DNA of 16,978 bases, taken from positions 1-16,978 of the forward strand of contig JAMFST010000301.1 of assembly GCA_026225435.1 (NCBI GenBank). Direction: 5' to 3'. The position numbers were made by a program, and so were the translations under genes. Numbering within the stretch: position 1 is the first letter of the stretch; each line of letters begins with the position of its first letter. Source of the stretch: Labilithrix luteola. GTDB taxonomy: Bacteria > Myxococcota_A > Polyangia > Polyangiales > Polyangiaceae. Shown one piece after another: positions 7,560-15,500 of this stretch. The notes beneath the pieces are model-generated. The model worked only from the letters and a program-made list of their open reading frames with translations. It was not told where the DNA came from and did no database searches.

Positions 7560-8309
7560 GTGAACGAGAACGCCAGCCAATCCCTCGACGAGACGCGCGC
7601 TTATTACGACGAGTTCTCCCGCGGCTACGAAGCTCAGCGGCGGCCGAACGATCCGCACGGCTACCACGCGCTGGTCGACGACCTGGAGGTCTCGCTCACC
7701 GAGCGCTACGCCCGCGGCAAGGAGCTGCTCGAGTGCGGCTGCGGCACCGGCCTGCTCCTCGAGCGCATGGCGCGGTTCACCTCCAAGGCGACCGGCATCG
7801 ACCTGTCCCCCGGCATGCTGGAGAAGGCGAAGGAGCGCGGGCTCGACGTGACCGTCGGCAGCGTCACCGACCTGCCGTTCCCCGATGCGTCCTTCGACGT
7901 CACCTGCTCCTTCAAGGTGCTGGCCCACGTCCCCGACATCGGCAAGGCGCTCGCCGAGATGGCCCGCGTGACGCGGCCGGGCGGCGTCATCCTCGCCGAG
8001 TTCTACAACCCGCTCAGCTTCCGCGCGCTCGCCAAGCGCCTCGGGCCGGCGGGGAAGATCTCCGCCAGCACGCGTGAGAGCGCGGTCTACACCCGCTTCG
8101 ATGCCCCCTGGGTCATCCCGCGTCTGCTCCCGCCGGGGGTCAGCCTGGAGAGCGCGCGCGGCGTGCGCATCGTCACGCCGGCTGCTGCCGCGATGCGTCT
8201 GCCGATGATGCGCGAGACGTTCCGTCGCCTCGAGACGCGCCTCGCCGACACGAAGATGTCCTTCTTCGGCGGGTTCTACGTGGCCGTGCTTCGACGTAAG
8301 TCTTCCTGA
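7560..8309 (+). CDS. Class I SAM-dependent methyltransferase
   Basis: A 249-residue methyltransferase. Motif I is ECGCGTG (residues 58-64, preceded by ELL), the ribose-binding acidic residue is Asp81 (TGIDLSPGML), then VTDLPFPDASFDVTCSFKVLAHV and the post-motif VTRPGGVILAEFYNP, the common layout of Methyltransf_11 proteins. The last step of menaquinone synthesis is a C-methylation normally done by UbiE/MenG. This protein has similar length but lacks the usual UbiE N-terminus (FDxIAxRYDxxN); instead it begins YYDEFSRGYEAQRR. It is therefore a candidate, not a clear demethylmenaquinone methyltransferase. It may act on an unrelated small molecule. GTG start, 13 bases after the lipoprotein stop, without an evident ribosome site; it appears to be the last gene of this operon. 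Confidence 0.85.
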   Translation: MNENASQSLDETRAYYDEFSRGYEAQRRPNDPHGYHALVDDLEVSLTERYARGKELLECGCGTGLLLERMARFTSKATGIDLSPGMLEKAKERGLDVTVGSVTDLPFPDASFDVTCSFKVLAHVPDIGKALAEMARVTRPGGVILAEFYNPLSFRALAKRLGPAGKISASTRESAVYTRFDAPWVIPRLLPPGVSLESARGVRIVTPAAAAMRLPMMRETFRRLETRLADTKMSFFGGFYVAVLRRKSS

Positions 8310-8314
8310 TCTGA

Positions 8315-8335
8315 TTCAACGAAAAGTTTGTTGAA
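8315..8335. repeat. Inverted repeat after the methyltransferase gene
   Basis: Arms TTCAAC and GTTGAA (6 of 6) flank a 9-base A/T-rich centre, starting 5 bases after the stop at 8309. There is no T-run after it, so it is a poor intrinsic terminator. It could be an operator or a weak transcript end. It stands out as AT-rich in a GC-rich surrounding. Confidence 0.45.
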
Positions 8336-8402
8336 GTCGCTGCGTCGTTCCGCCCCTCGGCGCGCGCGCGTCTAGGACATCCCGTCCGCTCGTTCGCTCG
8401 GT

Positions 8403-8420
8403 CGCCGTGAAAACACGGCG
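8403..8420 (+). promoter_or_regulatory. Perfect hairpin in the leader region of the envelope operon
   Basis: CGCCGTG and CACGGCG form a perfect 7-base-pair stem around an AAAA loop. It lies 48 bases before the ATG at 8469. No T-run follows, so termination is less likely than a 5' UTR stabilising structure or an operator for the downstream operon. The gap 8310-8468 holds this, the inverted repeat at 8315-8335 and presumably the promoter, but no convincing -35/-10 pair was found by eye. Confidence 0.45.
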
Positions 8421-8456
8421 GATCGTCGACGTACATTTCTTGGCGCTCCTTTTGCT

Positions 8457-8463
8457 GAAGGGA
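8457..8463 (+). promoter_or_regulatory. Ribosome binding site of the first envelope-operon gene
   Basis: GAAGGGA, 5 bases before the ATG at 8469. It is one of the clearer Shine-Dalgarno sites in the window and fits a gene at the head of a new transcript. Confidence 0.6.
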
Positions 8464-8468
8464 TCGTC

Positions 8469-9131
8469 ATGCGCGCCGCCGTCGCCCTCGTAGCTGCCGC
8501 CGCGGTGGTCACGGCGCTCACGGCGACCACCGCCGCGCGTGCCGACGGAGTCGACGCTTACTTCCAGGCGGGCGCCGGCGCGACGATGGTGCCGGGGAAC
8601 GACCTGCACGTCGGCTCTGCGACCAGCGTCGGTGCGCGCCAGGTGAGCGGCTCGCTGCGCGTCCCGAGCAACACCTTCTACGCCAGCGCCGAGATCGGCT
8701 TCGGCCTGCAGACCAAGCACGTGGTCATCCCGGTGCTCTCGCTCGGCACCTCCTCGTCGGTCGGCCTGTACGACGAGCAGCGCAGCTCGATCGACGGGAG
8801 CATCGCCCACATCCGCCCCTGGACCGGCGACCTCTACGACTTCGGCTTCGGCGGTCTCGGCTACCGCACGAACTACCGCCGCTGGACCTTCGCCGCGACC
8901 GGTCGCTTCGGCGTCACCTACGAGACCATGGGCGCCGACGCCGCTTACGGCTCGTCGACCTACGACCTCGAGCCGGCGCAGTGGTTCGCCTACGTCCGCC
9001 TCGACGTCGAGGCGTGCCGCCGGCTCGATCCCCTCGAGCGAATCTGCCTCGTCGCCAGCCCCAACGTCTTCGCCTTCGACCAAACCTTCCACGGCGGGAT
9101 GCTCTCGTTCCGCTACGAGCTGGGCAAATGA
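8469..9131 (+). CDS. Secreted, outer-membrane beta-barrel-like protein
   Basis: A 220-residue protein of unrecognised family. It has a clear Sec signal peptide: MR, a long Ala/Val core, and ARA before the predicted cleavage at Ala25/Asp26. The mature part is rich in Gly, Tyr and Phe with alternating-residue strands such as TFYASAEIGFGLQ, YDFGFGGLGYRT, FAATGRFGVTYET and WFAYVRLDVEA, the pattern of small outer-membrane barrels. It ends LSFRYELGK rather than with the usual terminal Phe. Two Cys (in EACRRLDPLERICLV) may form a disulphide. It heads a set of four genes joined by stop-start overlaps. The barrel fold is inferred from composition only. Confidence 0.75.
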   Translation: MRAAVALVAAAAVVTALTATTAARADGVDAYFQAGAGATMVPGNDLHVGSATSVGARQVSGSLRVPSNTFYASAEIGFGLQTKHVVIPVLSLGTSSSVGLYDEQRSSIDGSIAHIRPWTGDLYDFGFGGLGYRTNYRRWTFAATGRFGVTYETMGADAAYGSSTYDLEPAQWFAYVRLDVEACRRLDPLERICLVASPNVFAFDQTFHGGMLSFRYELGK

Positions 9132-10237
9132 GCCACCTGACCAAATGGATGTTCGTCCTGTCGGTGCCGCTCCTCGGAGCGTGCTCCGCCTCTTCCACCA
9201 CCTCCACCGGCGGCGAGACGGATCTCCTCGCCGGCAGCGGCCCCATCCCGCGCCGCTCGACCACCATCGAGATCGACGGCTGCTCCACCGACGCGTGGCA
9301 GGACGAGACGCTCGCCGCCTCCGCCACCCGCAAGGTGGTCCAGGAGATCATCCTCATGTGCCTGGCTCCGCGCGAGGACGGCACCATCGCTCCCGGTGAT
9401 CCCAGCGCCCGCGACGCGCTCGACGCCACCATCGGCTCGCTCCACAACCTCGGCTACACCGTCCGCCTCGGCGTCTCCTTCGTCGACGAGACCGGGGCGC
9501 GCTTCGACGGCGTGCAGACGGCCAGCTGGTTGTCGAGCTCCGGCTGGCGCACCGCGGTGGAGAGCGCCATCGCCGGGTACGCGCCGGACTGCGACGGCTT
9601 CGACCTCGACGTCGAGCGACTCCCCGACGACGCGCGCGACTCGCTCACCGCCTTCGTCGGCGAGCTGTCCACCGCGCTCCAGCCTTCCGGCAAGCGGGTC
9701 GGCATCTTCGTCTTGCCCTCCACGCAGTCACCGTCGGACGTCTCCGGTGGCGACGCCTTCGATCTGCCCGCGCTGGCCGCGGTCACCGATCGGATCCGCG
9801 TCGCCACCCTCGACTTCTCGGTGGGGACACCCGGCCCGACGCTCGACAGCGGCTGGGCGGTCGACGCGGTGAGGTTCGCGCAGTCGACCGTCAGCAGCGC
9901 TGGCAACACCACCGCGCTCTACGACATCGCCGCGCCGCTTTACGGCTGGGACTTCTCCCAGAACACGCAACGCTCCGTCACCTGGCTCGAGGCGACCGCC
10001 CTCGGCGAGACCTACGGCGTCGCGCCCCAGCGCATGCCGGGCGGCGAGGAGGAGCTGGCGTACACCGACGAGTACGACATCAAGCACACCGTGGTGTACG
10101 ACGACGCCTCGTCGACGACGACGTTCCTTCACGCCTGGGACACGAGCACGCTCCCGCAGCAGGTCGGCGTGGTCCTCTGGGGCTTCGGGGCAGAGGATCC
10201 CGAGACCTTCGCCTCCATCGCCAAGGCGCTGCCGTGA
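9128..10237 (+). CDS. GH18-type glycoside hydrolase lipoprotein
   Basis: A 369-residue lipoprotein: signal MSHLTKWMFVLSVPLLGAC with lipobox LGAC and lipidated Cys19. Residues 156-163 read DGFDLDVE, the exact DGxDxDxE signature of glycoside hydrolase family 18, with Glu163 as the acid/base catalyst. Upstream VRLGVSFVDE and downstream RVGIFVLP and RIRVATLDFSV fit barrel strands, and GVVLWGFGAED near the end matches the last GH18 strand. Family members cleave beta-1,4-GlcNAc links in chitin or peptidoglycan; the substrate here is unknown. It is anchored outside the cell, probably acting on wall or exopolysaccharide. The ATG at 9128 overlaps the previous stop (ATGA). The frame is open further upstream, but the lipobox fixes this start. 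Confidence 0.85.
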   Translation: MSHLTKWMFVLSVPLLGACSASSTTSTGGETDLLAGSGPIPRRSTTIEIDGCSTDAWQDETLAASATRKVVQEIILMCLAPREDGTIAPGDPSARDALDATIGSLHNLGYTVRLGVSFVDETGARFDGVQTASWLSSSGWRTAVESAIAGYAPDCDGFDLDVERLPDDARDSLTAFVGELSTALQPSGKRVGIFVLPSTQSPSDVSGGDAFDLPALAAVTDRIRVATLDFSVGTPGPTLDSGWAVDAVRFAQSTVSSAGNTTALYDIAAPLYGWDFSQNTQRSVTWLEATALGETYGVAPQRMPGGEEELAYTDEYDIKHTVVYDDASSTTTFLHAWDTSTLPQQVGVVLWGFGAEDPETFASIAKALP

Positions 10238-11538
10238 GCGCGCTTGCGCCGGTAGTGCCGGTCCGGACGCTGCCGATCAGCGCGGCCGCGGTGCGCCCGC
10301 TCAACAGCGAGGATCCGCTGGCCAACCCCGAGCTCGCGCGTGACCTCGCGCAGACGTACCTCGTGTGGGACGCGTGGGTCGCCGGCAAGCGACGGGTCGA
10401 CGTGCACCCCATCGTGCTCTCGCCGGCCGTCCACCGCGCCGCCGTGGACGCCGCCGAGTCCACCGTCCGCGCCATCGGCGAGATCGCCGCGCTGGCCCAC
10501 CGCGAGCCGCTCGAGCGCGCTCGCTACAAGCTGCACCCGGATGTCCTGCGCCTGGCGCGCGCCTCGCGCGAGATGGGGGACGATGCCGGCCTCTTTCGCG
10601 TCGACCTCCTCTTCGGCGAGGACGGAACCTTCCGCGCCTGCGAGGTCAACGCCGACTGCCCCGGCGGCCACAACGAGGCGCTCGCTCTGCCGCGGCTCGC
10701 CCGCGCGGCCGGCGCGACGTCCTTCTCGAACCCGACGGTGGTGGTCGAGCGACTGGTCGAGCGCCTTGCCCAGCTGGCCGAGGGGGGCACTGCCGTGAGT
10801 GGCCCCGAGCCCGGGGCCGTCGCCCTCGTCTTCGCCACCGCCTACGCCGAGGATCTGCAGATCTGCGCGCTCCTCCAGCGCCAGCTCAAGGCCCGCGGCG
10901 TCGACGCCATCCTCACCAACCCGACCGCCCCGCGCCTGCGCAACGGCGAGCTCTGGGCGCAGGGGCGCGCGATCAAGGTGCTCTACCGCTACTTCCCTGC
11001 AGAATACATGGAAGGGCAGCGCAACCTCGGCGACATCGAGCGCGCCATCCGCTTCGGCACCCTCAAGACGCTGTCGAGCTTCGAGCACATCTTCTCCCAG
11101 TCGAAGCTCGCCTTCGCCCGCGCCTGGGCGCGCCGCCACCAGGTGAGCGCGGAGGCACGCGCCGGGATCGAGGCGCACGTCCCCGAGACCTTCGAGGTGC
11201 CCGACATGAGGCTGCAGACCCTGGTGGCGGAGCGTGAGAGCTGGGTGGTCAAGCGCGCCCTCGGGCGCGTCGGCGACGAGGTCTTCGTCGGCCCGCTCTT
11301 CGATCAGGACGAGTGGGGCTCGCTGATGGCGCAGGTGGTGCAGCGCGCCGGGAGCGGGGAGAGCTGGATCGCCCAGCGCTTCGTCCGCCAGACCCCCGCG
11401 TCGACCCCCTGGGGACCGCGCTACCTCACCCTCGGCGCCTACGTCCAGGATGGACATTTCACCGGCTACTTCACCCGGGCGACGCCGGAGAGCCACGTGT
11501 CGCACGACGCGCTCTGCCTGCCGGTGCTGGTCGCATGA
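10234..11538 (+). CDS. Circularly permuted ATP-grasp ligase (glutathionylspermidine-synthase-like)
   Basis: A 434-residue cytoplasmic protein without signal peptide. It resembles ATP-grasp enzymes of the glutathionylspermidine-synthase/circularly permuted group: FRVDLLFGEDGTF, then CEVNADCPGG (residues 136-145, the conserved EhN-D-PGG element), VLYRYFPAEYMEG, and the nucleotide-binding WVVKRALGRVGDEVFVGP with WIAQRFV further on. Such enzymes join a carboxylate to an amine using ATP, forming amide or peptide bonds. The substrate cannot be told from sequence. It is the only intracellular member of a set whose other three products are exported, so it may make or modify a compound that reaches the envelope. 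GTG start, overlapping the glycosidase stop as GTGA. Confidence 0.78.
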   Translation: MSALAPVVPVRTLPISAAAVRPLNSEDPLANPELARDLAQTYLVWDAWVAGKRRVDVHPIVLSPAVHRAAVDAAESTVRAIGEIAALAHREPLERARYKLHPDVLRLARASREMGDDAGLFRVDLLFGEDGTFRACEVNADCPGGHNEALALPRLARAAGATSFSNPTVVVERLVERLAQLAEGGTAVSGPEPGAVALVFATAYAEDLQICALLQRQLKARGVDAILTNPTAPRLRNGELWAQGRAIKVLYRYFPAEYMEGQRNLGDIERAIRFGTLKTLSSFEHIFSQSKLAFARAWARRHQVSAEARAGIEAHVPETFEVPDMRLQTLVAERESWVVKRALGRVGDEVFVGPLFDQDEWGSLMAQVVQRAGSGESWIAQRFVRQTPASTPWGPRYLTLGAYVQDGHFTGYFTRATPESHVSHDALCLPVLVA

Positions 11539-12521
11539 ACCTCCTCCGCCTCCAGCCGCTGATCTTCGCCGGTCCGCTCGCGTTCCTCGCGACGGGCTGC
11601 TTCCCCGAGTCGTGGACGCCGGCGCTGAGCGTGCAGAACGGCAGCGACGTCCCCGATCTGCGGGCGGTGTACCTGCCGACCTCACAGACGGTGGCGCAGG
11701 CCTGGCAGCTGGCGCCGACCGACAGCTGGGCTCCCTACCAGAAGCTCACCCTCGTCTCCGCGCTCGACACCGGCGCGACCATCGGCTCCCTGCCGGACGT
11801 CCGCGCGCTCGACGTGGTCAACACCGCCAGCGCCGCTGGCGAACGAGTCGGGGCGCGTCTGCCGGCGCGCACGGCGTGGATCGTCGATCTACGCGGCGCC
11901 GCGTCGGTGGCCTTCGGCTCGAGCCTGAGCACCCGCGCCACCTCCCCCGCCTCCTGCGTGCTCACCTTCAACAACTGGCCGGCCGACGACGAGATGGTCC
12001 CGGCGGAGGAGACGCTCTCCTCGCTCATCACCTTCCGCCCCGCACCGCCGCTCGCGCAGAGCACGCACAGTGCCCCGATCTTCCTCCTCGACGCCTGGCG
12101 CCTCGCCTACCGCACCGACCAGGTCCCCGACGACACGATGGACAACCGCTACATGCTCACCTCCGCCGACCTCCCGGACGCGGCCGCCCTGCGCGCGCAG
12201 GGGATCGACAACGTGATGTACGTGGTGGAGAGCCTCGACGACAGCGCGGTCGAGGAGGACGATCTGCACGAGATCTTCCTCGCCTACCAGGCGGCGGGCA
12301 TCTCCATCTCGATGGTCGATCTCGCCTGGCTCACCGGGCAGGACGAGACCGGCGGCCCCATCGACGTCGTCGACGAGCGTTACACCGTGGAGCCGCGCGT
12401 CACCCTCGTGACCGACTTCAACTTCTACCGTCGCGCTCACGGCGGCTTCGGCGGGATCCACGGCGTCCCCAGCGGCCACGGCTGGGGTGGCGGATATTCC
12501 TTCGGCCACGGCGGTGGGTAG
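11535..12521 (+). CDS. Lipoprotein with Gly/His-rich C-terminus, unknown function
   Basis: No family recognised. The 328-residue product has a lipoprotein signal ending ATGC (lipid on Cys22). An early segment (~30-130) is beta-rich and Ala/Asp/Thr-rich; ~155-280 has mixed helix and strand, including APIFLLDAWRLAYRTDQ, GIDNVMYVVESLDDS and AAGISISMVDLAWLTGQDE, suggesting an alpha/beta domain. Residues 302-328 form a low-complexity tail with 14 Gly and 4 His in 27 residues. Such tails can bind metal ions or mediate adhesion, but nothing here proves either. ATG at 11535 overlaps the ATP-grasp stop (ATGA); the upstream open frame is discarded because the signal peptide begins here. It ends with TAG, unlike nearly all its neighbours, and is the last gene of the set. 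Confidence 0.75.
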   Translation: MNLLRLQPLIFAGPLAFLATGCFPESWTPALSVQNGSDVPDLRAVYLPTSQTVAQAWQLAPTDSWAPYQKLTLVSALDTGATIGSLPDVRALDVVNTASAAGERVGARLPARTAWIVDLRGAASVAFGSSLSTRATSPASCVLTFNNWPADDEMVPAEETLSSLITFRPAPPLAQSTHSAPIFLLDAWRLAYRTDQVPDDTMDNRYMLTSADLPDAAALRAQGIDNVMYVVESLDDSAVEEDDLHEIFLAYQAAGISISMVDLAWLTGQDETGGPIDVVDERYTVEPRVTLVTDFNFYRRAHGGFGGIHGVPSGHGWGGGYSFGHGGG

Positions 12522-12560
12522 ACCACTGAACAAGGAATGCGCGGTTTGGCTCGCGGGCTC

Positions 12561-12566
12561 TATACT
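12561..12566 (+). promoter_or_regulatory. Probable -10 box (TATACT) of the S41 peptidase gene
   Basis: TATACT is one base from the sigma-70 -10 consensus and stands out in GC-rich DNA. Transcription would begin near 12573, only ~5 bases before the ATG at 12578. No -35 match is seen at 16-18 bases upstream. Confidence 0.5.
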
Positions 12567-12577
12567 GGCAAACCTCG

Positions 12578-15500
12578 ATGCAGACTTCGCCGATGGCCGC
12601 GCGCCTTCTCAAGTTCGTCGCTATCTTCGTCGTCTTCGGAGCGGCCGCCGGGCTCTCGCTGAAGCTCAATAGCGCCGGGGGAGGCGGCCTGTGGGACGGC
12701 CTCGCCCCCATCGTCTCCGCCGCCGAGAGCACCTCGCCGCACAAGGGGCAGGACTACGACCTGGTGAAGATGCAGGTGGTCCAGGAGGTCATCAAGACCA
12801 TCCGCGATCGCTACGTCGACCCCAAGCGGGTCAAGCCGCGCGAGATGCTGCTCTCGGCGCTCAACTTCATCCAGCGCGACGTGGCCCAGGTCATCGTGCT
12901 GCACGAGGAGAACGCGCCGACGGTGAAGGTGCGGGTCGACACGCAGGAGAAGGAGTTCCGCGTCGACAACGTGCTCGGCCCCTGGGACGTGAGCGGCCGG
13001 CTGCGCGACGTGTTCTCGTTCCTGAAGGACGGCCTGCGCGGCAGCGACGTGGACCTGCAGGAGGTGGAGTACGCGGCTTGCAACGGCATGCTGCACACGC
13101 TCGACCCGCACAGCGTGCTGCTCTCGCCCGAGGCTTACAAGGAGATGAACCTCTCGACCTCCGGCCAGTTCGGCGGGCTCGGGATGGTGGTGTCGATCCG
13201 CGACCAGACGCTCACCGTCATCAACCCGATGCCGGGCACGCCCGCCGGACGCGCGGGGCTGAAGAAGTACGACCGCATCATCAAGATCGGCGGCGAGTCG
13301 ACCCTGAACATGGGGCTCAACGAGGCCGTGCAGCACCTGCGCGGCCTCCCCGGCAGCAAGATCACCCTGTTCATCCGTCGTGACGGCGAGGGCGGGTGGA
13401 AGGATCCGCGCCCCTTCGATCTCACGCGCGAGACGATCCACGTCGAGAGCGTCGAGCACAAGCTGCTCGACGGGAACATCGGCTACGTCCGCCTCAAGCA
13501 GTTCCAGGCGTCGAGCTCGTCGGACCTCGATCAGGCGCTCACCGACATGAAGAAGTCGGGGGAGCTCAAGGGGCTCGTCCTCGATCTGCGCGGCAACCCC
13601 GGAGGTCTGCTCGATCAGGCGGCGCGTATCGTCGACAAGTTCGTCGCCGACGGGCCGATCGTCGCGACGGTGGGCAACTCGTCCGAGGGGCGCGAGGAGA
13701 AGGAAGCGCACGCCGACGGCACCGAGCCGAACTACCCCGTCGTGCTGCTGGTAAGCGGCTCGTCGGCCAGCGCCAGCGAGATCGTCGCCGGCGCCATGAA
13801 GAACCACGACCGCGCCGTCATCGTCGGCGAGACCACCTTCGGCAAGGGGAGCGTGCAGCTGATCTTCGCCGACCTGCCGGACAAGGCGGCCCTCAAGCTG
13901 ACCATCGCGCAGTACCTGACCGAGCCGGGCGACATCTCGATTCAAGGCACCGGCGTCACGCCGGACATCGAGCTCGACCCGATGACCGTCGACGCGCAGG
14001 AGATGACCCTGAACGTCGACACCGGCGGGATGCTCAAGGAGCGCGATCTGTCGCGCAGCCTGTCGAACACCCGCATCCGCGAGGGGCAGAAGCCGCTCGA
14101 GACGGTGCGCTACGCGCTGACGCAGAAGGATCGCCAGGAGCTGCGCGAGCGGGGAGGGGATCCGGACGATCTGTTCGCCATGGACTTCCCCATCAAGTTC
14201 GCGCGTGACCTCGCGGCGCACGTGCCGCAGGGCAAGCGCCTCGACCAGGTGCGGGCGGCGAAGAACGTCATCGCCGAGAACCGCGCCACCGAGCTGGCCA
14301 AGGTCGGCGCGGAGCTGAACAAGCTCGGCATCGACTGGAGCGACGCGCCGGGCGATGCGCAGGCGGCCACCCCGGCGGCCCCGCCCGCGAACGTGACGGT
14401 GAAGGTCGAGACCGACCAGCCGAACAACGAGGTGCTCGCCGGCAAGCAGATGAACATGAAGGTCACCGTGACCAACGGCGGGAGCCAGACGCTCTACCGC
14501 CTGTACGCGGCGACCAAGAGCGACGACCCGCTCTTCGACAGCAAGGAGCTCGTCTTCGGCAAGCTCGAGCCGGGCAAGACGCGCACGGCGACCGTGCCGC
14601 TCGGCTGGTGCGACATCGAGGGGCACAAGGCCGGCTCCACCGCCGTGCTGCCGAAGGATGCGCCGCGCGTCTGCAAGGTGCCGAAGGACTCGCTCACCCG
14701 CGCCGACGGCATCAAGGTGCACTTCGAGGAGGCGCGCGGACATGCGCCCGCCGACGCCGAGGTCCACGCCACGGTCACCGCGCTCGAGCGGCCGGTCTTC
14801 GCCTACGGGTACCAGATCGCGGACAACCTGAGCGGCAACGGCGACGGCCGCGTCCAGAAGGGGGAGAGCGTCACGATGTACGTGACGGTGAAGAACGTCG
14901 GCAAGGGGCGGAGCTTCGAGACGCAGGCCAACCTGCGCAACCTGTCGGGCGACGGCGTCCTCCTGCACGAGGGGCGCTTCGACATCTCCGACATGAACCC
15001 CGGTGACACCAAGAAGGTGGTCTTCACCTTCGACGTCACCAACCAGCTGGCCGACCCCGAGGCGAAGGTGGAGCTGTCGATCACCGACACCGATCTGCGC
15101 GAGTCGGTGGTCGACAAGGTCCGCATGCCGATCGCTCCGGCGGCCAGCCTCGCCTCGGCGAACGCCGCGATGAGGGCGAAGGCGAGCGGCGCTGCCATCT
15201 ACGAGGCGCCCGATGCGGCCGCGCGGATGTTCGGCCGGCTGATGGCGGGTACCAGCGTGACCGAGATGGCGACGAGCACCGATTTCGTGAAGGTGGCGCT
15301 CGGCGGCAACCGCTTCGGCTTCGTCCGCGCGAGCGACGTGGAGAACGCCGGCGGCGCGGCTGCCGGTGGTCCGGTGGCCTTCGAGGACGCGCTCGCTCAC
15401 GCTCCGCCGACGATCGAGATTGGCCAGGCTGCGCTGGTGACGCGCGACACGCACGTCTCGGTGAAGGGGCTCACCAGCGACACCGACCGGCTGCTCGACG

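Noticed and set aside
8315-8335. Intrinsic terminator for the methyltransferase gene
   Set aside because: The stem is only 6 bp and AT-rich, and no T-run follows; listed as an inverted repeat only.
8981-9127. Upstream extension of the GH18 lipoprotein frame
   Set aside because: It is Arg/Pro-rich shadow of the barrel-like gene; the lipoprotein signal peptide begins at 9128.
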